In this document: in pieces, positions 44,711-52,553 of the stretch
Layout of the letters: each line of letters starts with the position of its first letter
Position numbering within the stretch: the first letter of the stretch is position 1
Origin: Methylobacter sp.
GTDB taxonomy: Bacteria > Pseudomonadota > Gammaproteobacteria > Methylococcales > Methylomonadaceae
Direction: 5' to 3'
NCBI GenBank assembly: GCA_030653175.1
Contig: JAURZV010000052.1
Span: 116,931 to 180,930 of the forward strand
DNA: 64,000 nucleotides
Translations under genes and position numbers: made by a program
The notes under the pieces: model-generated
The model's database searches: none
What the model was told of the DNA's origin: nothing
What the model saw: only the letters and a program-made list of their open reading frames with translations

Positions 44711-46918
44711 TCATGATTGGGTGCGTTGCAGTGATTTAATAAAGGTTTCGACATCCTGATAACCGATGACCCGGTTGGCGATTTTTTCCTGATGATCCAA
44801 ACCGAAAAACAAAATGGCCGGAGGCCCGATCAGGTTGAATTTAGTCAACAGCGCTTTATCATCATCCGAATTATTGGTGACATCGACTTGCAGCAGTACA
44901 TAGCCTTTGAGCGCCTGTTTAACGCGCGGGTCTGCAAAGGTATAAGCCTCCATTTCCTTGCATGAGATACACCAGTCGGCGTAAAAATCCAGCATGACCG
45001 GTTGATGATTGGCGGCGGCCTGCTTGATACGGGCTTCCAGAGCTACTGATGCGACTCTTTCAAAAACAATGCCCGGTTCTGCGGCTTGGGCCGTACTCAC
45101 ACCAAGTCCTTGCAGCGGCTTTAACGGATTGCTGTTGCCCAGGCTGAAACCTATCAATAATAACAGGCCGTAAGCCAGCATCATCAAGCCTAAGCCTTTC
45201 CACAGCTTGCGCCAGCCGGAACTGTTTTCGGGTAGCGGATCGACGGCGCTGAGGTAAATGGCCGGAAATATCAGCAGTATCGCCCAGAGCATCATGATCA
45301 CGTTGCCCGGCAAAATTCGGCTGAGCATCCAGATTGCGACCGCCAGCATGATCACGCCGAATACCGCTTTGGTGGAATTAAGCCAGTCTCCGGCTTTGGG
45401 CAGCAGTTTTCCGGCGGACGCGCCCAGCAACAGCAAGGGTACGCCCATGCCTAAGCCCAAGGCGAAAAGGGCGCTGCCGCCCAACACCGCATCGCCGGTC
45501 TGGCCGATATAAATCAGTGCACCCGCCAGCGGCGCGGCGACGCAGGGGCCGACGATCAGGGAGGACAGCGAGCCCATGATGGCGGCGCCCCAGAGCGAAC
45601 CGTCACGGTGTATTTCGCTGGAATTGTGCAGTTTGACCTGTAACGATTTGGGCAGTTCCAGATGATAAAAGCCGAACATCGACAGGGACAGCAGCACAAA
45701 AACGGCGCTGAACAGGCCGATAATCCAGGGTTGTTGAAAGGTGGTTTGCAGATTACTGCCGAACAACGCGGCGAGTATGCCGAACACCGTGTAGGTAAGA
45801 GCCGAGGCGACCACATAGCTGAGGGACAGTAAAAAGGCTCGACCGGTGGTGATCCGGTTGCCGTGACCGACGATAATGCCCGATAAAATCGGAATCATCG
45901 GAAAAATGCACGGGGTCAGCGATAACAACAATCCGAAGCCGAAAAAGCTGAGCAAGGTTATCGGCAAGCTGTCCTTGCGCAAGGATTGCACGATTTGATC
46001 CTGTTCGGAAAGTTCCTGTGCGGCTGGTTGCCGGGCTATTGGCAGGGCCAGGTCGATTTTTTTGCTCATCGGCGGATAGCAAACACCACGGTCGGCGCAG
46101 CCTTGATATTTTGCCAGCAGGGTAATGGTTTGCGCCGCTTGGCCGGAACGGATAACCGGCAGGTCAAAACCGAGTTCGTCGTGGAAAGTCTCAACTTGGC
46201 CGAAAGTTTCATCCTGTTTAGGCGCGCCTCTGGGAATGTCGTAAGTCCCAAGCTTTACGCCGTCAGCGTTAATTAATTCAAATTGAATTTTTTCCCGGTA
46301 AAGATAATAACCGTCTGCAATATGCCAGTTAACATGCAGGGAATGATCGTCTTTGATCGATGCAAAAAACTCGAAAGCCTGATCCGGCGGCAGCAGGTCA
46401 TCTTCAAATAAATTTAGCTTTGAGCCGGATGAACCTTTTAACAGCTGTTTGACCGGATCGACTTTGGCAACAGGCGAGGGTAGCTTGAGATCGAAAGTGG
46501 TTTTCTGAGGCGGATAGCAAATACCCTGATCGGCACAGCCTTGATATTGCACCGATAGTTGCAGGGACGATGCGCCGTTTTCAACGGTTAAGGCAACCGG
46601 GATGTTCAGGGCGTTGCGGTAAATAACCACATCGCCAAAGTTTTCATCATGCTTGGTTTGTCCGGCCGGAAAATCGGGTTCGCCTAACCGGATTTGCCCG
46701 GTTTTGGACTCAAAGCGCATTTTATTGCGGTAAAGATAATAACCTTCGGCTATATCCCAGGAAATTTCAATCCGATCGGCTGCAAGTGCTTTCGCAGAAA
46801 CCTTGAAGGCCTGGTTGGGCGGCAGAATTTCGTCAGCGCCCAGCGCAAAGGCCGATTGGCTGACAAACGACAGGAAACAGAGAAAAATTATTTTAAAGAG
46901 TGGCATGAATCTATCCAA
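44711..46918 (-). CDS. dsbD: Thiol:disulfide interchange protein DsbD with two tandem N-terminal domains
   Basis: 735 residues. DsbD passes electrons from cytoplasmic thioredoxin to periplasmic thiols. After the signal peptide (about 1-25) come two similar nDsbD domains: ISWDIAEGYYLYR with GCADQGICYPP, and VNWHIADGYYLYR with GCADRGVCYPP. Eight-helix membrane domain follows (LTPCIFPMIPILSGI, SLIVGPCVAAPLAGA), then the C-terminal thioredoxin-like domain with YADWCISCKEME. The usual protein has one N-terminal domain and about 570-600 residues; duplication explains the extra length. Start codons at 46918 and 46906 are both possible; it overlaps cutA by 31 bases. Confidence 0.94.
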   Translation of the reverse strand: MDRFMPLFKIIFLCFLSFVSQSAFALGADEILPPNQAFKVSAKALAADRIEISWDIAEGYYLYRNKMRFESKTGQIRLGEPDFPAGQTKHDENFGDVVIYRNALNIPVALTVENGASSLQLSVQYQGCADQGICYPPQKTTFDLKLPSPVAKVDPVKQLLKGSSGSKLNLFEDDLLPPDQAFEFFASIKDDHSLHVNWHIADGYYLYREKIQFELINADGVKLGTYDIPRGAPKQDETFGQVETFHDELGFDLPVIRSGQAAQTITLLAKYQGCADRGVCYPPMSKKIDLALPIARQPAAQELSEQDQIVQSLRKDSLPITLLSFFGFGLLLSLTPCIFPMIPILSGIIVGHGNRITTGRAFLLSLSYVVASALTYTVFGILAALFGSNLQTTFQQPWIIGLFSAVFVLLSLSMFGFYHLELPKSLQVKLHNSSEIHRDGSLWGAAIMGSLSSLIVGPCVAAPLAGALIYIGQTGDAVLGGSALFALGLGMGVPLLLLGASAGKLLPKAGDWLNSTKAVFGVIMLAVAIWMLSRILPGNVIMMLWAILLIFPAIYLSAVDPLPENSSGWRKLWKGLGLMMLAYGLLLLIGFSLGNSNPLKPLQGLGVSTAQAAEPGIVFERVASVALEARIKQAAANHQPVMLDFYADWCISCKEMEAYTFADPRVKQALKGYVLLQVDVTNNSDDDKALLTKFNLIGPPAILFFGLDHQEKIANRVIGYQDVETFIKSLQRTQS

Positions 46919-47226
46919 TTCAGGTATTCAGGTAAGCCCCGCTCAATGGGGACGGCAATTATTTCAGGCAGTTCGTAAGGATGATGGTTGCGCAGGGTTG
47001 TTTCAATAGCCTGATAGTGATCTTTATGCGCCTTGATCAGCAATAGATGTTCCTGGGCGGATTCAATTTGTTCTTTCCATGTGTAAATAGAGGTCATGCC
47101 GGGTAAAATATTTACACAGGCGGCCTCGTTATTTGCCACCAGCAGTCGGGCTATTTTTTCCGCCGTGTCTTTATCAGGGCAAGTACAGAAGATTATTTGA
47201 TGGTTAGCAGGCATGTTGCAGGTCAT
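46888..47226 (-). CDS. cutA: Divalent-cation tolerance protein CutA
   Basis: 112 residues with the CutA1 signature: IIFCTCPDKDTAEKIARLLV, AACVNILPGMTSIYTWK and the C-terminal LPEIIAVPIERGLPEYLNWI. CutA forms a PII-like trimer; linked genetically to copper tolerance in E. coli, where it also neighbours dsbD. ATG at 47226 or 47214 may start it. The overlap with dsbD reproduces the known cutA-dsbD pairing. Confidence 0.94.
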   Translation of the reverse strand: MTCNMPANHQIIFCTCPDKDTAEKIARLLVANNEAACVNILPGMTSIYTWKEQIESAQEHLLLIKAHKDHYQAIETTLRNHHPYELPEIIAVPIERGLPEYLNWIDSCHSLK

Positions 47227-47314
47227 AAAAACTGGAGCGTCAGATATTATCCTAGAAATTAACCGGAATTGCCCTTATATTGTAATAATGATGATTACAA
47301 CAAGAGTACTTTAG

Positions 47315-47752
47315 ATGAAAATTTTTCAAACACTATTTCTGGTCGTTCTGATTATCCCTTTTGCAGAAATTTATTTGTTGATACAGGTGGGCGCAATTAT
47401 CGGTGCATTCCCGACCATTTTGCTGGTGGTGTTTACCGCGATGCTGGGCGCTTGGCTATTGAAACAGCAAGGCTTTGCAACATTTCAGCGGTTTCAGGAG
47501 AGTTTGGCGCAAGGAGTGATTCCCGCTTATGAAATGGTAGAAGGGCCTCTTATTCTGGTAGGGGGAGCTTTATTGCTAACACCGGGTTTTATTACGGATA
47601 TCATTGGCTTTGCCTGTTTAATTCCACAATTACGCAGAAAAATTGCTCAATATGTGATTGAACATTATCTTGTACAGGCTGGAGCGCACTTTCAGCAGGC
47701 AAAAGCGGCTGAAAATAACGTGTTGGAAGGTGAATTTCGTAAAGAAGAGTAG
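47315..47752 (+). CDS. fxsA: FxsA family membrane protein
   Basis: 145 residues. FxsA is a cytoplasmic-membrane protein whose overproduction alleviates F-exclusion of phage T7 in E. coli. Visible: N-terminal hydrophobic segments (LFLVVLIIPFAEIYLLIQVG, FPTILLVVFTAMLGAWLL), the family motif KQQGFATFQRF and LLLTPGFITDIIGFACLIP, with a charged cytoplasmic tail. It starts divergently from cutA with an 88-base shared upstream region. Confidence 0.9.
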   Translation: MKIFQTLFLVVLIIPFAEIYLLIQVGAIIGAFPTILLVVFTAMLGAWLLKQQGFATFQRFQESLAQGVIPAYEMVEGPLILVGGALLLTPGFITDIIGFACLIPQLRRKIAQYVIEHYLVQAGAHFQQAKAAENNVLEGEFRKEE

Positions 47753-47773
47753 GAAGATGAGAGATTTAAGACA

Positions 47774-47814
47774 AAAGGCACAAGACTAAATTCCGGTTTT
47801 TGTCTTGTGCCTTT
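47774..47814. terminator. Bidirectional terminator between convergent genes
   Basis: AAAGGCACAAGAC (47774-47786) pairs with GTCTTGTGCCTTT (47802-47814), a perfect 13-bp stem with a 15-base loop. It lies exactly between the stop codons of fxsA (+) and the DUF2892 gene (-). A/T-rich stem ends would give short U tracts both ways. Confidence 0.65.
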
Positions 47815-47819
47815 GTAGC

Positions 47820-48080
47820 TTAGCTTTCTGTAGAATCGCTTTCTGTGGAGCTGCCTTCAGTTGTTTCGCAGGTGTTTTTATTGAGACCTGAATAAACCGG
47901 GCACCAACCTGAATAACCTGTCGCAACAAGAACCAGGCCCACTAATAATAAAAGAACCTCACCGCCAGGAACGAAAAGAGAAATAACCAGAAGTGCCGAT
48001 CCCGCATATAGACGGTATTTTTTTTCCTTCTCGCCAACATTGTGTTCAAATTTAAGCATACGTTTAAAATCAAAATTCAT
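47820..48080 (-). CDS. DUF2892 family inner-membrane protein
   Basis: 86 residues: NVGEKEKKYRLYAGSALLVISL, a second hydrophobic helix (LLLLVGLVLVATGYSGWCPVY) and GLNKNTC, the standard DUF2892 (YgaP C-terminal-like) pattern, then a Ser/Glu/Thr-rich tail (TEGSSTESDSTES). In this family the two helices often follow a rhodanese domain; here they stand alone. Function unknown; possibly sulfur- or stress-related. Convergent with fxsA across the terminator. Confidence 0.85.
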   Translation of the reverse strand: MNFDFKRMLKFEHNVGEKEKKYRLYAGSALLVISLFVPGGEVLLLLVGLVLVATGYSGWCPVYSGLNKNTCETTEGSSTESDSTES

Positions 48081-48197
48081 CTTAAAATCCTCTGTGTGTA
48101 GTTATTATTATCTTTAAACAAAGCAACGGTTCAGTTCGTCATTATTGAACCTCATGCAATATACACAGCTCCGAAAAATGTGCAAGCGAAAAAACTA

Positions 48198-50375
48198 ATG
48201 GATGTTACTTCAATAATCGATCCCCTCAATGATGCTCAACGTCAGGCAGTTACCGCGCCGTCCCAGGCCATGCTGGTTTTGGCCGGTGCCGGTAGCGGCA
48301 AGACCCGCGTATTAGTGCATCGCATCGCCTGGCAGATTCAGGTGCTGGGCGTGTCGGCGCACAGCATTCTGGCGGTAACCTTTACCAATAAAGCGGCTAA
48401 GGAAATGCGCGGCAGGATTGAGGATTTGCTCAATATGTCCGCGCAATCCATGTGGATAGGCACTTTTCACGGCGTGGCGCATCGACTGTTAAGACGGCAT
48501 GCCAAACAGGCCAAATTGCCGGAAACTTTTCAGGTGATGGATTCCGGCGACCAGTTGCGGGTTATCAAACGCCTGTTAGCCACACTTAATCTCGATGCCG
48601 ACAAGTGGCCGCCGCGCCAAGTGCAGTGGTATATCAATGCGCAAAAAGACGAGGGTATCAGAGCTAGGCACATGATGGAGACCCACGATCTCTACCAACG
48701 GCAAATGCTGACCCTATATAAAGCCTATGAAGAACTGTGCGACCGTTCCGGCCTGGTGGATTTTGCCGAGCTGCTGCTGCGGGCGCATGAATTGCTGCGC
48801 GATAACCCCGATGTGCTGGATTTTTATCAGCAGCGTTTCCGGCAGGTTCATGTCGATGAATTTCAGGACACCAACACCATACAATATGCCTGGTTGCGGC
48901 TGCTGACCGAGGGCAAGGACAATATCTTTGTGGTAGGCGATGACGATCAGTCCATTTACGGCTGGCGCGGCGCGAAAATCGAGAATATCTACAGCTTTCA
49001 AAAACATTACCCGAATCATCAGGTCATAAAGCTGGAGCAAAATTACCGTTCGACCGGAAATATCCTGAAAGCCGCCAACAAGGTGATCAGCGTCAATGAT
49101 GGTCGGATGGGCAAAGAGCTGTGGACCGATGCCGGTGACGGCGATTTGATTTCCCTGTACGCGGCATTTAACGAACAGGATGAAGCCCATTTTGTGGTCG
49201 AGCGCATCAGAGCCTGGGTGAACGAGGGGGGCATGCGCAATGATGTCGCCATTCTTTATCGATCCAACGCCCAATCCCGCCAGTTTGAAGAAAGATTGAT
49301 GACCACCGGCACACCCTACCGGGTTTACGGCGGGTTGCGCTTTTTTGAACGGATGGAAATTAAAAATGCGCTGGCCTATCTACGGCTGATGTCCAACCGT
49401 AACGACGACGCTTCGTTTGAACGGGTGATCAACACCCCGACGCGCGGCATAGGCGCCAAAACTATCGACGATATTCGGACCATTGCCAGGGATCAAAACC
49501 TTTCATTATGGGCGGCGGCGATCATGCTGATTAATCAGCGTAGCTTGTCGGCAAGGGCGACCAATGCCTTGATAGGCTTTTTAGAATTGATCAAACAGTT
49601 TGACGGACAGGCGGAAGGCCTTGAGCTTTATGAAAAGGTCAAGCTGGTGGTCGAAAAAAGCGGCCTGATTGAGCTGTATCAAAAGGACAAGGCCGACAAA
49701 GGCGAAGAAAAAGTAGAAAACCTGGAAGAGCTGGTCAATGCGGCGCGGCTTTTTGACGCGAGCACAATCGGAGATATGGAAGATGAAGAGAGCTTGGGCG
49801 AGCTGGATATGTTTCTGGCGCATGCAACACTGGAGTCCGGTGAACTGCAAGGCGATGACTTCGACGATTGTGTGCAGCTGATGACCCTGCACTCGGCTAA
49901 AGGGCTGGAGTTTAAGCAGGTGTTCTTGGTCGGCATGGAAGAAGGCTTGTTTCCGTCGCAACAGTCTGTCGATGATGTCGGGCGGCTGGAAGAGGAGCGC
50001 AGGCTTTGCTATGTCGGCATTACCCGCGCCATGCAGCGTTTGTACCTGACTTATGCCGAATCCCGGCGTTTATACGGACGGGAAAGTTATCCGAGACCGT
50101 CGCGTTTTTTGCGGGAGATTCCTGCGGAACATATCCAGGAAGTCAGGATGCGGGCCACCGTGACTCGTCCGGTGACCTCGGTAAAACCGAAGGCGCAATC
50201 TTTGCAAATAGAAGGAAAATACAAGCTGGGCCAACGCGTCAGTCATGCCAAATTCGGTGAAGGCGTGGTGTTGCAAATGGAAGGCGAGGGCGCTCAGGAA
50301 AGAGTGCAGATCAATTTCAAGCAAGTCGGGCTCAAATGGCTGATACTGGCTTATGCGCAATTGGATGTGTTGTAA
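48198..50375 (+). CDS. uvrD: DNA helicase II
   Basis: SF1A 3'-5' helicase for nucleotide-excision and mismatch repair. Start at the ATG giving MDVTSIIDPLNDAQRQAV, matching known UvrD; upstream GTG 48180 is unlikely. 725 residues with Walker A GAGSGKT (30-36), AVTFTNKAAKEMRGRI, DEFQDTN (Walker B), VVGDDDQSIYGWRGA, LEQNYRST, TLHSAKGLEF and YVGITRAM. The C-terminal KFGEGVVLQMEG..GLKWLILAYAQLDVL segment is the UvrD tail. A second, diverged copy of this tail lies at 51032-51093. Confidence 0.97.
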   Translation: MDVTSIIDPLNDAQRQAVTAPSQAMLVLAGAGSGKTRVLVHRIAWQIQVLGVSAHSILAVTFTNKAAKEMRGRIEDLLNMSAQSMWIGTFHGVAHRLLRRHAKQAKLPETFQVMDSGDQLRVIKRLLATLNLDADKWPPRQVQWYINAQKDEGIRARHMMETHDLYQRQMLTLYKAYEELCDRSGLVDFAELLLRAHELLRDNPDVLDFYQQRFRQVHVDEFQDTNTIQYAWLRLLTEGKDNIFVVGDDDQSIYGWRGAKIENIYSFQKHYPNHQVIKLEQNYRSTGNILKAANKVISVNDGRMGKELWTDAGDGDLISLYAAFNEQDEAHFVVERIRAWVNEGGMRNDVAILYRSNAQSRQFEERLMTTGTPYRVYGGLRFFERMEIKNALAYLRLMSNRNDDASFERVINTPTRGIGAKTIDDIRTIARDQNLSLWAAAIMLINQRSLSARATNALIGFLELIKQFDGQAEGLELYEKVKLVVEKSGLIELYQKDKADKGEEKVENLEELVNAARLFDASTIGDMEDEESLGELDMFLAHATLESGELQGDDFDDCVQLMTLHSAKGLEFKQVFLVGMEEGLFPSQQSVDDVGRLEEERRLCYVGITRAMQRLYLTYAESRRLYGRESYPRPSRFLREIPAEHIQEVRMRATVTRPVTSVKPKAQSLQIEGKYKLGQRVSHAKFGEGVVLQMEGEGAQERVQINFKQVGLKWLILAYAQLDVL

Positions 50376-50505
50376 GGGGGGCTTTGCGAACGAAGCGCTT
50401 CATTTTGTTCGGAGCATCCTGTGGCCCTAATTTACATGAATAAAAAACAGTGTATTGTGTGGTGTAGTTTCTATCTTTATCCTACACACTTAAAAGGAGA
50501 AAAAT

Positions 50506-50691
50506 ATGCAAACCGCTAAACAAGCCGCAAAACAGATTATTGATCATGTCTCTGACCAGGCAACGTGGGATGACATCATGTATGAACTTTATGTCAAACA
50601 GAAAATCGAAAAAGGACTGAATGCTGTTGATGAAGGCCGCGTTCTATCCAGTGAAGATGCTAAAAGACGGCTCTTGGGCAATGAGGGTTAA
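50506..50691 (+). CDS. Antitoxin of a type II toxin-antitoxin pair
   Basis: 61 residues, starting after a strong AAAGGAG site. The helix AKQAAKQIIDHVSDQATWDD and the ending EGRVLSSEDAKRRLLGN are typical of short antitoxins paired with RelE/ParE toxins (addiction-module component type). Overlaps the toxin gene by 11 bases. The pair sits between uvrD and a duplicate of the uvrD 3' end, so it was probably inserted there. Confidence 0.8.
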   Translation: MQTAKQAAKQIIDHVSDQATWDDIMYELYVKQKIEKGLNAVDEGRVLSSEDAKRRLLGNEG

Positions 50692-50983
50692 TTGGATAGA
50701 ACCGGCATTAGAAGATTTAGAAGCAATTCAGGCTTATATCGCCAAAGACTCCAGCTTGTATGCCCGACAATTTATTGAACGTATTTTTGATGCCGCTACA
50801 AAACTGGAAACTTTTCCCGAAATAGGTCGAAGAGTGCCGGAAGCCGAAGAAAGAGCCGATGTCCGGGAATTGATTTTTCAAGGCTACCGTATTATCTATC
50901 TGATCCAGCCAGAGAACATCACTATCATCACTGTCATTCATGGCAGCCGGGATTTAGCGGGGATGGGAGATAAGCCTTGGTAG
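50681..50983 (+). CDS. RelE/ParE family toxin
   Basis: 100 residues from ATG 50681, which starts inside the antitoxin gene. Family motifs: VNWIEPALEDLEAIQAYIAKDS, FPEIGRRVPE and the C-terminal FQGYRIIYLI..ITIITVIHGSRDL. RelE/ParE folds are either ribosome-dependent mRNases or gyrase poisons; the LEAIQAYIA and GSRDL features favour the ParE branch. Unlike the parE at 3839, the frame is intact. Confidence 0.87.
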   Translation: MRVNWIEPALEDLEAIQAYIAKDSSLYARQFIERIFDAATKLETFPEIGRRVPEAEERADVRELIFQGYRIIYLIQPENITIITVIHGSRDLAGMGDKPW

Positions 50984-51031
50984 CTCACAATAAAAGCTCG
51001 GAGGGGTTTGACAATAAATTTGTCCATTATT

Positions 51032-51093
51032 AAAGAGTGCAAATCAACTTCAAGTGGTTAATACTGGCCTATGCTCAGTTGGATGTGTTGTAG
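51032..51093 (+). repeat. Diverged duplicate of the uvrD 3' end
   Basis: Encodes RVQINFK then WLILAYAQLDVL and a TAG, in frame, identical at the residue level to the end of uvrD except for a five-residue gap. The DNA differs at many third positions, so it is another allele rather than a recent copy. It marks the right edge of the toxin-antitoxin insertion. Confidence 0.85.
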
Positions 51094-51130
51094 CAGGCGC
51101 TTTAGCCTGAATAATCCTAAAAACCGCAGT

Positions 51131-51281
51131 TGAGCATTCCAAACCCCGCTCACCCCATTCGACAAGCTCATGACAGGCTTCGACTGGGCTCAGGGCGAAC
51201 GGGGTTTGGAATGCTCACTAAATGGGTGGGGTGTGGAAACCGCTCATGCTTCGACAAGCTCAGCACGAACGGTTTCCACAC
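51131..51281. repeat. Two adjacent long hairpins of dispersed repeats
   Basis: Hairpin one: TGAGCATTCCAAACCCCG (51131-51148) with its perfect complement at 51200-51217. Hairpin two: GTGTGGAAACCG (51231-51242) with CGGTTTCCACAC (51270-51281). Both enclose TTCGACAAGCTCA sequences, a palindromic motif scattered in many proteobacterial genomes. Confidence 0.75.
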
Positions 51282-51397
51282 GCTCCAACTGATTTTTTTA
51301 GGATAATGCGAATGCTATTCCCCATGCAAATCTACCGTGGATCTTGTGTTGGATAGTATCAAAGAAGTCATCCTATCACCCAAAAGGTGTGGGCATT

Positions 51398-51421
51398 GTA
51401 GGGGTGACCAGCCGGTCGCCC
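51398..51421. repeat. Dispersed GGGGYGACC palindrome
   Basis: GTAGGGGTGACCAGCCGGTC then GCCC; variant of the repeat at 10292-10362 and 25018-25041, about 40 bases upstream of the WYL regulator start. Confidence 0.6.
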
Positions 51422-51462
51422 TTTAAGGGTTCACCAACTTATCGGCAGGCAGCACACCAACC

Positions 51463-52440
51463 ATGCAACATATCGACAAAATATTTAAGCTCCACAACAT
51501 TCTGCGCGACCGCAGAACGCCGATTACCGGCAAAGCAATAGAAGAAAAACTGGAATGCTCAAGAGCTACCCGTGACCGCATCATCAAATACATGCGGGAG
51601 ATGCTGGATGTACCGATTGTTTACGACAAATACCGGAACGGCTTCTACTACGATCATGACCATGCACAACATCCTTACGAACTGCCCGGGCTCTGGTTTA
51701 ACGCCCAAGAGCTACAAGCCTTACTGGCCTGTCAGCACCTGCTCGCCAACGTCAGTGCCGGCATCCTGCAAGACGATATAGCCCAGCTGCAAAGCCGTCT
51801 GGAAAAGCTGTTGAGCCGCACCCCTGGCGTTGCCAAGCTGGACATCAGCAAATTTAAAATCCTCAATCAGGCCAACCGCTACCACAATGACCGCGTTTTT
51901 CTCGACATCGCCACCGCGCTGTTCAACGGTAAATGCCTACAAATCAGCTACCACGCCCGCAGCGACAACCAACACAGCCAACGTGACATCTCCCCGCAAA
52001 CCCTGGTGCGTTATCGCGACAACTGGTATCTGGACGCCTGGTGCCATTTACGCCAGCAGCTGCGCAGTTTCGCCGTCGACAGGATAGTCTCAGTCGCACT
52101 GTTAGACGAAAACGCCGACATCATTCCCACGGATCAACTGCAACAACACTTCGCAGAATCCTACGGCATCTTCAGCGGCAGCGCCCAGCACATGGCCGTA
52201 CTCAACTTCAGCGCCAGCCGTGCCTGTTGGGTTGCCGACGAACACTGGCACCCCCGGCAGCAAAGCCAATGGCTAAACGACGGCCGCTACCAGCTCAGCA
52301 TTCCCTTCAACGACCACCGCGAACTGCTGATGGACATCCTCAAACACGGCGCCGAAGTGGAGGTGGTTGCACCAGAGTTTTTGATTGAGGCGGTTAGGGA
52401 ACAACTGTCCGCCATGCAAAAAATTTACCCAGGCAGATGA
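51463..52440 (+). CDS. WYL-domain transcriptional regulator of the CRISPR locus
   Basis: 325 residues: an N-terminal helix-turn-helix (KIFKLHNILRDRRTPITGKA, ECSRATRDRIIKYMREML), a central helical part, a WYL domain (LQISYHARSDNQHSQRDISP, VRYRDNWYLDAWCHLRQQLR) and a C-terminal WCX extension (LLMDILKHGAEVEVVAPEFL). WYL proteins bind ligands such as nucleotides or ssDNA and often regulate defence loci. It is transcribed toward cas3, 113 bases ahead of it, so control of the cas operon is likely. Confidence 0.9.
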   Translation: MQHIDKIFKLHNILRDRRTPITGKAIEEKLECSRATRDRIIKYMREMLDVPIVYDKYRNGFYYDHDHAQHPYELPGLWFNAQELQALLACQHLLANVSAGILQDDIAQLQSRLEKLLSRTPGVAKLDISKFKILNQANRYHNDRVFLDIATALFNGKCLQISYHARSDNQHSQRDISPQTLVRYRDNWYLDAWCHLRQQLRSFAVDRIVSVALLDENADIIPTDQLQQHFAESYGIFSGSAQHMAVLNFSASRACWVADEHWHPRQQSQWLNDGRYQLSIPFNDHRELLMDILKHGAEVEVVAPEFLIEAVREQLSAMQKIYPGR

Positions 52441-52553
52441 TTTTTTTTACCAGACACTCATGGTTTGAGGCAGAGGGTGTGTTAGATTGAAAAAAACGAT
52501 GCAACGGTGCAAAAGTCTTGATGCCTTTCAAGCTATTCAAAATTTAGAAATAT

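Larger units (their letters stand above)
50984..51462. other. Repeat-rich gap before the CRISPR-Cas regulator
   Basis: 479 bases without a gene. In order: duplicated uvrD tail (51032-51093), two consecutive hairpins made of TTCGACAAGCTCA-type repeats (51131-51281), and a GGGGTGACC palindrome (51398-51421). The WYL regulator promoter must lie in its last 150 bases; no confident -35/-10 pair was recognised. Confidence 0.6.
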
